Positions 8,891-17,093 of a DNA stretch of 64,000 nt are shown here, one piece after another. A program made the translations under genes and the position numbers. How positions within the stretch are numbered: the first letter of the stretch is position 1; the number at the start of each line of letters is the position of its first letter. The stretch lies in NCBI RefSeq assembly GCF_015390235.1, contig NZ_VUOH01000005.1:186001-250000 (forward strand). Reading direction: 5' to 3'. This DNA is from Quadrisphaera sp. INWT6 (lineage in GTDB: Bacteria; Actinomycetota; Actinomycetes; Actinomycetales; Quadrisphaeraceae). The notes beneath the pieces are model-generated. The model ran no database searches. It was not told the DNA's origin and saw only the letters and a list, made by a program, of their open reading frames with translations.

Positions 8891-9785
8891 CGCAGCCACC
8901 GCGCGGTGCGGCGCTGCACCAGGGCCTGGGCCCCCATGACCACGGCGACCACCAGGACCATGCCCACCGCGAGGGTGCTGGCCAGGTCCTGCTGGCCGAC
9001 CAGCACGTCGCTGGACAGGGCCCGTCGGATCTGCAGCGGCACGATGGAGGAGCCCTGGCTCACGAGCGCGGCGGCAGTGGCGTACGCGGACAGCGCGTTG
9101 GCGAACAGCAGCAGCAGCGCACCGGTGAAGGCCGGGGCGAGGACGGGCACCGACACGAGGCGGAAGTGCTGCCAGTGGGTCCCGCCCAGGGTCAGGCTCG
9201 CCTCGCGCCAGGCGGGGCGCACCCCATCCAGCGCGGGCAGGAAGACGATGACCATGAGCGGCACCTGGAAGCAGGTGTAGGCGAGCACCAGCCCGGGGGT
9301 GTCGAACAGCCAGACCCCGGAGGCGTACAGGTCCACCCCGACACCGCTCAGCAGCTGGGTGACCACCCCCGACAGGCCGATGGTGGCCACCAGGGCGAAG
9401 GCCAGTGGCACCCCTGCGAACTGGGAGAGCACCCCGCAGGCCGCCACGACCACCCGCCGCAGTACCGAGGTGGGTGAGGACCCGGCGACCACGGCCGCGA
9501 CGGCGGCGCCGAGCACCGCTCCGACGGCGGCCGTGACCGCCGACAGCTCGAAGCTGCGCGCGAACGCCGACCGCACGACCGGGTCGCCCAGGGCCGCCAG
9601 GCCCCGAGCGTGGGACGTCCGGAGGAGTCCAGCAGCGCACCGGCGAAGACGACGCCGAGCGGGATGAGCAGGAACAGGATCACCAGGGCCCCGAAGGGCA
9701 GCAGACCGGCGGCGGCCGTGACCTCCGAGGCGAGGCGTCCGCTGCTGCGGGAGGCCGTGCGCCGGCCCGCTACCAGGGAGGTCAC
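8887..9785 (-). pseudogene. ABC importer permease, first subunit, frameshifted
   Basis: The N-terminal part (GTG 9785, beginning VTSLVAGRR, with a first membrane helix LLPFGALVILFLLIPLG) is in one frame and ends its sensible reading at DSSGRPTLG. The remainder (ALGDPVVRSAFARSFELS onward, five helices, EAA loop EASLTLGGTHWQHF) is in another frame. Adding one C to the C4 run at 9602-9605 restores a continuous TLGGLAALGDPVVRSAF. The GTG overlaps the stop of the binding-protein gene, and the stop overlaps the next permease start, so the operon layout is normal. It is either a true frameshift that disables the importer or a homopolymer sequencing error. About 298 residues if repaired. Confidence 0.8.
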
Positions 9786-10915
9786 GAGACCGCGGCCGCC
9801 CAGGTGCTGGCCAGCTGCTGGGCCCCGGCCGCGGTCTGCTCGGCGGTCAGCGCCACCGGCGTGCCCGAGACCGCCGGGAGCTTGGCGTACTCGGTCTGGT
9901 CGATCGTGCCTGCGGTGACCATCGCGTCGGCGCGGATGGGGCGGGCCCCGCCGGCCAGCCACAGGTTCTGGCCCTCGTCGGAGTAGAGGAACTCCTGCCA
10001 CAGGCGCGCGGCCGCGGGGTGGGGTGCGTCCTTGTTGATCGCCTGGTTGTAGTACTGGGAGGTCACCGCGCCGGTGGGGACCACGACCTTCCAGGTCGGC
10101 AGGTCCTTGGTGATGGCCGCGTTGAGGTAGTCCCAGTCGATGACGACGGGGGTCTGGCCCGAGGTGATCGTGGCCGCCGTCGGGTCCACGGGGAGGAAGT
10201 TGCCGGCGTCGTTGAGCTGGGAGAAGAAGCTGACGCCGGGGGTGAGGTCGTCAGCGGAGCCGCCGCTGCCGAGGGCTGCCATGACGACGCCGCTGAAGGC
10301 GGCTCCGGCCTGCGTGGGGTCACCGTTGAGGGCGACCGCGCCCTTGTACTCGGGCTTGAGCAGGTCGGCGACGGTGCTGGGCGCGGGGACCTTGGCCGAG
10401 TCGTAGCCGATGGACATGTAGCCGCCGTAGTCGTTGACCCACAGCCCCGTCTCCTCCTTGTTGGCCGCGGGGACGTCGTCCCACGTGGCCACCTGGTAGG
10501 AGGCGAACTGGTCGGTGTTGGCCAGGGTGACGGACTGGCCGAGGTCGAACACGTCAGGAGCACCGTCCTGGCCCGCGAGGCGCTTGGCGGTGTCGATCTC
10601 GTCCTGGCTGGCGGCGTCGGGCTGGTCGGAGTTGACGGTGATCCCGTACTCCTGCTCGAAGGCGTCGATGATCGCGCCGTAGTTGGCCCAGTCCGGCGGC
10701 AGCGCGATGACGTTGAGCTCGCCCTCGGCTTTGGCGGCGGCGACCAGGGAGTCCCTGCCGCCACCGGCCTCGGCGGAGGTGGTGGTGCCCCAGGCGGTGC
10801 CGTCGGAGGCGGTCGAGGTGGCACCGGCCTCCGCGGTGGGCGGGGCGCAGGCGGCCAGCGGGGCGATCAGGGCACCGGCGGCGAGCAGGGTGGCCAGGCG
10901 GGCGGTCAGGCGCAT
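9782..10915 (-). CDS. Extracellular solute-binding lipoprotein of ABC importer
   Basis: 377 residues. A signal peptide ends in the lipobox LAAC (cysteine near residue 23), so the mature protein is a lipid-anchored periplasmic-type binding protein. The body (GELNVIALPPDWANYG, later VNDYGGYMSIGYDS and HPAAARLWQEFLYSDEGQ) matches binding proteins of the iron, polyamine and aminoethylphosphonate class. ATG 10915 has GGAGAGG seven bases upstream. It is the first gene of the operon with two permeases and an ATPase. The exact ligand is not readable. Confidence 0.9.
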   Translation of the reverse strand: MRLTARLATLLAAGALIAPLAACAPPTAEAGATSTASDGTAWGTTTSAEAGGGRDSLVAAAKAEGELNVIALPPDWANYGAIIDAFEQEYGITVNSDQPDAASQDEIDTAKRLAGQDGAPDVFDLGQSVTLANTDQFASYQVATWDDVPAANKEETGLWVNDYGGYMSIGYDSAKVPAPSTVADLLKPEYKGAVALNGDPTQAGAAFSGVVMAALGSGGSADDLTPGVSFFSQLNDAGNFLPVDPTAATITSGQTPVVIDWDYLNAAITKDLPTWKVVVPTGAVTSQYYNQAINKDAPHPAAARLWQEFLYSDEGQNLWLAGGARPIRADAMVTAGTIDQTEYAKLPAVSGTPVALTAEQTAAGAQQLASTWAAAVS

Positions 10916-11707
10916 GAGACCTCTCCAGAGCGGGTTCGGCAACCGCTGCGCGGTCGCCTGGCGAACCTGCGTGCCGCCGGCGCCTGTGCGGGGCACGCGG
11001 GGGGTCTGGTGGAAGTCGGGAGCGTGAACATCCAGGGTGGGTAGCGGCCTCACCTCGCGGTAAACCAGTCGATCTATGAGCGGACTTGCGTTGCGGAGTG
11101 CGGGTCAGGTGTGGCCTGCTACTCACCTCGGTCGCCCGTCGCTGTGAACCGGACGAGGACTCTGTCGGCGACTCGCCGCGGTCTGCATGGCGCCGGCGCA
11201 CGACGTCCAGCAGTGTCCGCTGAGCGTTGGTCACGAGACACTCACCGGTCAGCAGTGGTCATGCGGCAGCACCACCCTGACGATCCTTCACCGCGGTATC
11301 ACCGTCGGAACCCGAGTGGGCCGCCTGCTGCGAAGAGCGCGGTTCAGCGGAATGCGCCTCGAGAGTGGAGCTGGCCGAGGACGGGCAGTCGTCATGTGGC
11401 GACCGTCAACGTGCCGCGAACCGAATGAGGATGGCCACGGGCCACCGCCGCCCGGCACCCCGGCGGCCCGACATGAAGCACTACGTCACCTATGCCCGCG
11501 ACGCGTTCCCCGGTTGCGCACGCGAAAGCGCCCCCTGATCACCAATCGTGATTCGGCAGAAGTGCGCGTTGGGACCATCACCGACAGCAGCCTCAAAGAT
11601 CAAGCGCTTGAGATGCTGTTCCCTGTCACCGCTTACCGGGTATCGCGCAAGGATGGATCATTTTCCGCCCCTGCTACAGAACTGACGCCAGAGGGAGATA
11701 CTCAGAC
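10916..11707. other. Gene-poor stretch upstream of the ABC operon
   Basis: Nearly 800 bases without a convincing complete gene. The right half is visibly less GC-rich than the flanks. The left end must hold the promoter of the minus-strand ABC operon. Bases about 11205-11430 contain a possible transposase remnant, described separately. No riboswitch motif known to me was recognised. Confidence 0.5.
11205..11428 (+). pseudogene. Possible decayed transposase C-terminus
   Basis: Two overlapping plus-strand frames give fragments such as LSVGHETLTGQ, STTLTILHRGITVGT and, in another frame, HVATVNVPRTE before a stop. Their order and spacing recall the small beta-rich tail of IS481-like integrase-core transposases. 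At least one frameshift would be needed, and no catalytic core or terminal repeats are present. The reading is tentative and rests on pattern only. Confidence 0.22.
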
Positions 11708-12956
11708 GTGCGCGATGCCACCTCCCACCTGAAGATCGTGATGATGTCAATCAGTCGAGGTGACTCAACCATCACGTTCCTGCGCGAAGACGGCAAAGAG
11801 GCTCGCTTTCCACTGACAAGCCCCATGTTCTCGAAGACGAGCCAACTGGCGAGCCTCCACGTAGCTCTGGGGGAGCTCGAACTTACCGGGAAGGCGCTTC
11901 TCGCGACCACGAGCTCTGGTGATCCTGTCGTGTTCGAGCTACCGCGGATCGACGAGCCCGATCAACTGATGGATCGCCTCACCGTCTACCTAGACCAGAA
12001 CCAGTGGCGAGCGCTGAGTGAGGCGAGCGAATCCGCATCGCGCGTGGCCGAGGCGGATCTCTCAGCGGCACGACGCTTGATCGAGCTTGTCAACGAGCGC
12101 ATGGTTTGTGTTGCCAGCCTCCTCAGCGCATTACTACGAGACCACCAAGTGGACCCACGACGCCAGTCGCTACCGGTTGGGGCTGTCGATCCTCCAACAC
12201 AGTCACGGTTGGCAACTGCGGGATCCGCTGCAGGTTCGCAGGGACGAGATCAGTCGTTCTTTCCAGCATGCTCTCTTCGGCGGCCCTCCGCCGGTCGGTA
12301 GCGACACCATCACCCTGTCTCCGGATGTGATTCACGGCGAGGTCCGGGGTGGCCGAGCCATAGAGGTGCCCCCGGACTTTCCACCCGACATGGCGACCCT
12401 GCACCGCGCACTGGTGTCTGCGTCGGCGCTGATCGACGTGATGCTCGACATGGAGCATATCCCGGCTCAGGCGCCGACTAGATGGACCGCCGCAAACCAG
12501 GCGTTCTCCGACTGGCTCGACACCCAGCCTTTGGACTCCAACCAAAAGCGGAACTCCATCGATGCCTTCCTCATGAACGACCTCGTAACGGAGATTGCCG
12601 AGGAGGCCCTCAAGGGCGGCCTCACGATAGATCAGGTGCGCGTCTGGATGGAGAACGGCGGCAAGAGCATCGCGCTGACGCCGGGGCTCGGCCTGTACCG
12701 CGAGATGATGCAAGACCGGCATCTGAAAGTCGGACTGACATGGCGCCCCAGCGATCTGACGGACATGATCTACCTCTCGATGGCCGCCGGTTACGCCGAC
12801 GTCGTCGTCTGCGAGAACTCGATGGGGGCATCGCTCAACACGGGCATCAAGCGACTCCATCGGAATACGTCTGTGTTTCGCCGACTGAGCGACGCTCTAC
12901 CTACGATTGAAACGATGCTGGAAAGTCGAGGGCTCAGGCCGACAACAGCCGGTTGA
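11708..12956 (+). pseudogene. PIN-like hypothetical gene split by a frameshift
   Basis: Frame one (GTG 11708) reads to LVNERMV and frame two resumes as VLPASSAHYYETTKW through to 12956. Removing one T from TTT at 12105-12107 joins them into one protein of about 415 residues. The pieces show VYLDQNQW, then AHYYET, and near the C-terminus ADVVVCENSMG. Acidic residues spaced this way are typical of PIN-like nucleases, so I infer a PIN-like fold in the second half with an unknown N-terminal domain. GC content is clearly lower than in neighbours, suggesting transfer. It stands alone, with no antitoxin-like gene beside it. The function is not established. Confidence 0.5.
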
Positions 12957-13051
12957 CCACACGGTCCGCGGCGGGCCGTAGGCCATGTCCCGGCCCGGTT
13001 GTCGTTGAAGCAGCGGGCTGGGCGGCACTCAGGCGATGCGCGGATTCCTTC

Positions 13052-13681
13052 TCATGAGACGAACCCGAGGAGCGACAGCACAGCAGCGCCGAGACCAGCT
13101 CCAACTGTGACCTGAGCCGGGGTGTGGTCCCGCAGGACGATGCGTCCCCACGAGACCAGCACCACCGCTAGGCCGGCCAGTAGCGCCCAGGGACCAAGGA
13201 CGACGACGAGGGCCGCCACCGTCCCGGCCGCCACCGCGGAGTGCATCGAGATCTTCCAGAACTTCGAGATCACCAGACAAGCGAGAACGAGCAGCACCTC
13301 GCCGACTAGCAGCCAGACCAGCAGCGGCGGTGCTCCCAGGAACACGAGCACCGAGATGCCAACCGCCAAGCACAGCAGAACGGCTATAAGGACCTTGGGG
13401 CGGTCCTCCCGCCGAGACACGTGTCGATCCGTCGCACCACCGGTACGGATCAGGTAGGCGATGTACGCGTAGGGCAGCCCGATGGCGAACACAGCACCCA
13501 GCAGGCCCAGAACCGCGCCGCGCCACGCGTTCGAGTCGCTGAGCGCCCCAACGGCCACGGGACAGACCACGCCGACGACTGAAGGGGCCAGCAGCTCGGT
13601 GAACACCCTTGCCAGCCGAAGGCGCAGGCCGCCGCCCTCGCCGTCGGAGGTCTTCGCCTCGACGTCCACCTGCTCGGTCAC
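13052..13681 (-). CDS. PAP2-like integral membrane protein
   Basis: 209 residues with about six hydrophobic helices. The segments KISMHSAVAAG and SWGRIVLRDHTPAQVTVGAG resemble the second and third motifs of PAP2-type lipid phosphatases (SGH and SRxxxxxHxxxD), although the first histidine region is altered. It may dephosphorylate a membrane lipid, or it may be a non-catalytic relative. GTG 13681 overlaps the stop of the upstream MAB_1171c-like gene, so it is the last member of a four-gene cassette headed by an EspR-like regulator. Confidence 0.7.
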   Translation of the reverse strand: MTEQVDVEAKTSDGEGGGLRLRLARVFTELLAPSVVGVVCPVAVGALSDSNAWRGAVLGLLGAVFAIGLPYAYIAYLIRTGGATDRHVSRREDRPKVLIAVLLCLAVGISVLVFLGAPPLLVWLLVGEVLLVLACLVISKFWKISMHSAVAAGTVAALVVVLGPWALLAGLAVVLVSWGRIVLRDHTPAQVTVGAGLGAAVLSLLGFVS

Positions 13682-14925
13682 GGCGTGGCCCCCTTCCGCT
13701 GACTCCTGACGTGTCGGCGCGCCTGCCTGCGGCGCACCCGGTACCGGTGGGCCACCTTGGACCACCACGCCACTTCCTGCTCGACGGTCGCTGCCGTCGG
13801 AGGTACCGGGATGGTCTCCCTCGGCATCGGCGCGCCCTCAGACTCGGCCACGACGACCTTGGCCAGCGCCGTTGCCGCTCGATCGGCCTCGACGTCAGAG
13901 ACCTTCGGTGAAGCCAGCGCAGCGGGCGCCACCTGTCTGACGGTCACGGAACGGCCACCCATGATCCGTACGGCGTCGAGGAGCTCGATGACGCGTCGGT
14001 AGAGCCGCCACGCACCGGTGCGGATGCTCATGACCTCCCGCACGGGCCCCGGGTCCGGGTCCAGCGCAACAGAGGGACGCAGGCGCACGAGGTCCCTCCA
14101 CAGCGGGTAGAGGCGGACGCTCGTGGCGTGGGCCGTCAATCCGTCCGAGGTCGCCCGTGCGCGGGCCACCGCCGCCAGCCACAGGGTCCCCGCGACCAGC
14201 AGGATGCTGGCGGTCGCGGCGAGGATCGCGCCTGGCCACGCCAGCGCCTCCAGTACGCGGGGACGGTCAGCGATGACTGCCCCGAGCCCCACGACGCGCA
14301 CCACCACGAACGAACAGCCCGCCGCAGCGCCGAGAGTGATCAGCGAGCCGCTGAACGCCAACTGACCGGTCATGGTCTTCCGCATCCGCCATCCGAGCCG
14401 CAGCAGCTCGGCGAATGCGCCGCCGACGAAGACGACGAAGACCAGCGAGTAGACCCGCACCGCAGGCTCACCGGCGAAAGTCACCATGTACGACTGGACC
14501 TGCCGTCCGTGCGGGCCGAAGACGAAGCAGGCCCAAAGGACGACGACGGCGGCCGCCAGCCACGTCCGGCGCCGTCGGAGCCATCCCGCCTGTCCTCGCC
14601 GGGCGGTTGAGCCATCTGCTGAGGCGCCGGCACGGACGGCGAAGTGAGCGACCATCCCGAGGATCCCGACGGCGCAGGCCATCAGGGCGGAGCGGGCGAT
14701 CGGCTCGCCGATGTTCGCCACACCCGTCAGTCGCGTCAGTGCCGCGTAGACGGGTGAGACCAGGGAGGTCGCTCCCACTGCGAGCCCGGCCAGCGCCAGG
14801 GCAAGGCCCTGGCGGTCTCGCCGACTCCCGGGCCACAGGTCTCGTGCGCGAAGCAGCGCCGCGAGGCCTACGAAGGCAGCAACCACAGGGATGGCGTACG
14901 TCGAGACGACGTCGGCCAGGCTCAC
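13678..14925 (-). CDS. MAB_1171c/DUF6545-like membrane protein
   Basis: 415 residues. Seven or so hydrophobic helices occupy residues 1-240, followed by a soluble C-terminal domain (about 250-400) with VRLYPLWRDLVRLRPSVAL and YRRVIELLDAVRIM. This two-part layout matches the actinobacterial family named after MAB_1171c, annotated as putative transporters with a DUF6545 tail. Such genes commonly sit beside an XRE regulator and an ImmA-type peptidase, as here. The ATG overlaps the stop of the ImmA gene. The transported substrate, if any, is unknown. Confidence 0.8.
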   Translation of the reverse strand: MSLADVVSTYAIPVVAAFVGLAALLRARDLWPGSRRDRQGLALALAGLAVGATSLVSPVYAALTRLTGVANIGEPIARSALMACAVGILGMVAHFAVRAGASADGSTARRGQAGWLRRRRTWLAAAVVVLWACFVFGPHGRQVQSYMVTFAGEPAVRVYSLVFVVFVGGAFAELLRLGWRMRKTMTGQLAFSGSLITLGAAAGCSFVVVRVVGLGAVIADRPRVLEALAWPGAILAATASILLVAGTLWLAAVARARATSDGLTAHATSVRLYPLWRDLVRLRPSVALDPDPGPVREVMSIRTGAWRLYRRVIELLDAVRIMGGRSVTVRQVAPAALASPKVSDVEADRAATALAKVVVAESEGAPMPRETIPVPPTAATVEQEVAWWSKVAHRYRVRRRQARRHVRSQRKGATP

Positions 14926-15449
14926 CGGGCGTCTCGACGGCGGGAGCCGAAGGTGGCCGCGAGGTCTGCGGCCCGCCGACGGGTGTCGGCAGGCAACCCT
15001 GCGAGATGGCGTGCCGTCGGGTCGGCAGACAGCTGCAGCAGCATGGAGGCGAAGACCTCGGCCTCGCGCTCCTCGGCCTCGCTGTACTCCTTGCGCGCCA
15101 ACGACCGCCGCACCATCGACGGGTCCAGGAGAGGGAACAAGGTGGCGAGGACCTCGGGAGCCATCACCTCGTCGTACCCGTGGCCGAAGGCGATGTGGGC
15201 GAGCTCGTGGGCGATGACGTGCTCAAGGTGCAGTCCCGTCAGCGCCTCGTCGTAGAAGACGGTGTCGACGTCGTCCAGGCCGATCCAGAACCCCGACATC
15301 TCCCCGAGACGCGGATGCGCCATCAGGCGGATGGGACGGCCTCGCTGCTGGCTGAGCTGCTCGGCGAGCCGGTCGACGCTGGTGGGGCCGTCGATGCCGA
15401 GGTCAGCCAGCACCCGGGCACAGCGATCGCGCACGCCACTCGGCCGCAC
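14922..15449 (-). CDS. ImmA/IrrE-family metallopeptidase
   Basis: 175 residues. The zinc motif HELAHIAFGHG appears near residue 80, with a downstream EEREAEVFASMLL supplying the third ligand, as in ImmA/IrrE (COG2856) peptidases. Known members cleave XRE-type repressors to release mobile-element or stress genes. Here the gene follows an EspR-like XRE regulator by 12 bases and overlaps the membrane-protein gene downstream, so the regulator is the natural candidate substrate. That pairing is inference from context. Confidence 0.88.
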   Translation of the reverse strand: MRPSGVRDRCARVLADLGIDGPTSVDRLAEQLSQQRGRPIRLMAHPRLGEMSGFWIGLDDVDTVFYDEALTGLHLEHVIAHELAHIAFGHGYDEVMAPEVLATLFPLLDPSMVRRSLARKEYSEAEEREAEVFASMLLQLSADPTARHLAGLPADTRRRAADLAATFGSRRRDAR

Positions 15450-15461
15450 CCGGCTACCTCC

Positions 15462-15992
15462 TCACTCGGGGGTGCGGCTCCCCTTCGCCCGACCCGCAGG
15501 TGCTGACCCGGCGTCCAAGCCGTCCGCACCGTCGGGGAGGCCCTCGAGGGCACGCACCCGTTCGATCATGTCCACGATGGTTCCGAGACTCTCCGAGGAG
15601 AGCCCGGACGCCCGCATGGCGATCTTGCGTACCCCGGCGTCGCGCATGGCCGCAACCACAGCGAGCTGCTCGTTGACGGCCTTCGACACCTCGTCGTCGA
15701 AGAAGTAGGCCGCCGGGACGCCGAAGAACGACGCCAGCGCTTCGAGGTGCTTCATCGTCGGGTTGTCCCGCTTGCCGTTGCGGAGCATCCAGACGTACGC
15801 AGCGCTGATGGTCGGTCCCCCAGCGTCACGGATCTCACTGGCGACCTGCTCGTAGGTGTACTCACCGCGCGAGGAGCGGACGGTTGTGAACAGGTGGTCG
15901 ACCTTCTCCGCGAGGGTCCGACCGGTTCCACCGTTCGGAGCAGCGGCATCGGCAGCCACGTCGACCTCGGTGTCGGCGGCGTCCTCGGCCAC
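15462..15992 (-). CDS. EspR-like XRE transcriptional regulator
   Basis: 176 residues. An acidic N-terminal tail of about 25 residues precedes an HTH domain (YTYEQVASEIRDAGGPTISAAYVWMLRNGKRDNPT) and a dimerisation segment with AAYFFDDEV, AAMRDAGVRKIAMRASGLS and VDMIERVRALEG. The order closely follows mycobacterial EspR, a nucleoid-associated regulator of secretion genes. It heads the minus-strand cassette with ImmA, the DUF6545-like protein and the PAP2-like protein, and is divergent from the anchored peptidase-like gene at 16238. The 245-base divergent region probably contains its own binding sites. Confidence 0.85.
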   Translation of the reverse strand: MAEDAADTEVDVAADAAAPNGGTGRTLAEKVDHLFTTVRSSRGEYTYEQVASEIRDAGGPTISAAYVWMLRNGKRDNPTMKHLEALASFFGVPAAYFFDDEVSKAVNEQLAVVAAMRDAGVRKIAMRASGLSSESLGTIVDMIERVRALEGLPDGADGLDAGSAPAGRAKGSRTPE

Positions 15993-16237
15993 GTGCTGCC
16001 CCTTCCGGCCCTGCGTCTTGACAGTCGTTCATGTGGGCATAGCATCTGGAGCGCCATCACAACTGATGTAAATAGGCGAGAGCCGGACACCAACCTGGAG
16101 CGCCGACTCGCGCCGCCGCTCCCGCATCCACACCCGCCGACGAGACGTCCGCGGACATCGATCCGTCCACACTGCCGCCTCGGCGCACACGCGTCGAGGG
16201 CGACACCTGAAGGCTAGCCGCATGGGGGTGACGCAAA

Positions 16238-16822
16238 GTGAGCACAGCGACCTCGCCCGCGACCACGTGGGGCGCCGCCGCCGTCCTGGGACTGGTCAGC
16301 GTCGTCGTGCTGGTCGGCGGGGCAATCAGCCTCGACGTCACCCCCGGCGGCCCGCCCGCCGGCACCCTCTCCGACACCAGAGACGCCACCCCCTTCACAG
16401 GCGCGGGCGGCGGCTGCACGATCTTCGACCCCACCGGAACCGGCGGCTGCGTCACCCCTGCGACCGCTTGGCTGCTGCAGCAGGCCGGGGCCCGCTTCGG
16501 CCAACAGCCCACCAGCTGCTGGGACGCCCACGCCTGGAACCCGACCTCGGACCACCCCAAGGGCCGTGGCTGCGACGTCACCTTCGGAACGGCGGGTCGC
16601 TTCCCGGGGGAGTCCGACAAGGCTGCGGGCTGGGTGTTCGCGATGTGGCTCGTCTCGAACGCGAAGGCGCTGCACGTCTCCTACGTCATCTGGCAGGGGC
16701 AGATCTGGTCGACCGCTCGTGCCGGCGAGGGCTGGCGCACGTACACCGGGGGTGGCGTCTACGACCCCACCAGCCCGGTCGGCGGCCACTACGACCACGT
16801 CCACGTGTCGGTGCTCCCGTGA
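16238..16822 (+). CDS. Anchored ARB-07466-like (M15-like) wall protein
   Basis: 194 residues. One N-terminal hydrophobic segment (about residues 10-32) anchors or exports the protein. The C-terminal domain has CWDAHAWNPTSDHPKGRGCDVTF and ends GGHYDHVHVSV. These histidine/aspartate motifs are the zinc site of the actinobacterial ARB-07466-type domain, related to M15 D-Ala-D-Ala peptidases. It could act on peptidoglycan. Similar proteins occur in actinomycete integrative elements, and here it precedes an HTH gene and an integrase on the same strand. Confidence 0.75.
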   Translation: MSTATSPATTWGAAAVLGLVSVVVLVGGAISLDVTPGGPPAGTLSDTRDATPFTGAGGGCTIFDPTGTGGCVTPATAWLLQQAGARFGQQPTSCWDAHAWNPTSDHPKGRGCDVTFGTAGRFPGESDKAAGWVFAMWLVSNAKALHVSYVIWQGQIWSTARAGEGWRTYTGGGVYDPTSPVGGHYDHVHVSVLP

Positions 16823-16886
16823 GCGGCCGCTCGTCCGGCCACCGTCGACCACGCCGACCACCCGCACCCGCCGACCGGAGGCTGAG

Positions 16887-17093
16887 ATGAGCACCGCCCT
16901 GCTGACCCACGAGCTGCTGGCCCTCCCCGTCGTGGTGGACGTACCGACGGCCGCCGCCGTGCTCGGGATCAGCCGCGCCTCGGCCTACGAGCACATCCGC
17001 ACCGGCACCTGGCCCACGCCAGTCCTGCGCCTGGGCAAGCTCATCCGCGTGCCGAGCGGTCCCCTGCTCGACCTGGTCGGAGTCGACCGGTGA
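16887..17093 (+). CDS. Small helix-turn-helix protein, excisionase-like
   Basis: 68 residues. The centre (VPTAAAVLGISRASAYEHIRTGTWPTPVLRLGKLIRVP) is the MerR/excisionase-type winged helix of HTH_17 proteins. GGAGGCTGAG precedes ATG 16887. Its stop overlaps the GTG of the integrase, the classic small-DNA-binding-protein plus integrase pair of actinomycete integrative elements. It may control directionality of recombination, which is inference. Confidence 0.8.
   Translation: MSTALLTHELLALPVVVDVPTAAAVLGISRASAYEHIRTGTWPTPVLRLGKLIRVPSGPLLDLVGVDR

Noticed and set aside
10916..11060. Possible riboswitch upstream of the ABC importer
   Set aside because: I found none of the conserved cores of thiamine, cobalamin or other known riboswitches by eye.
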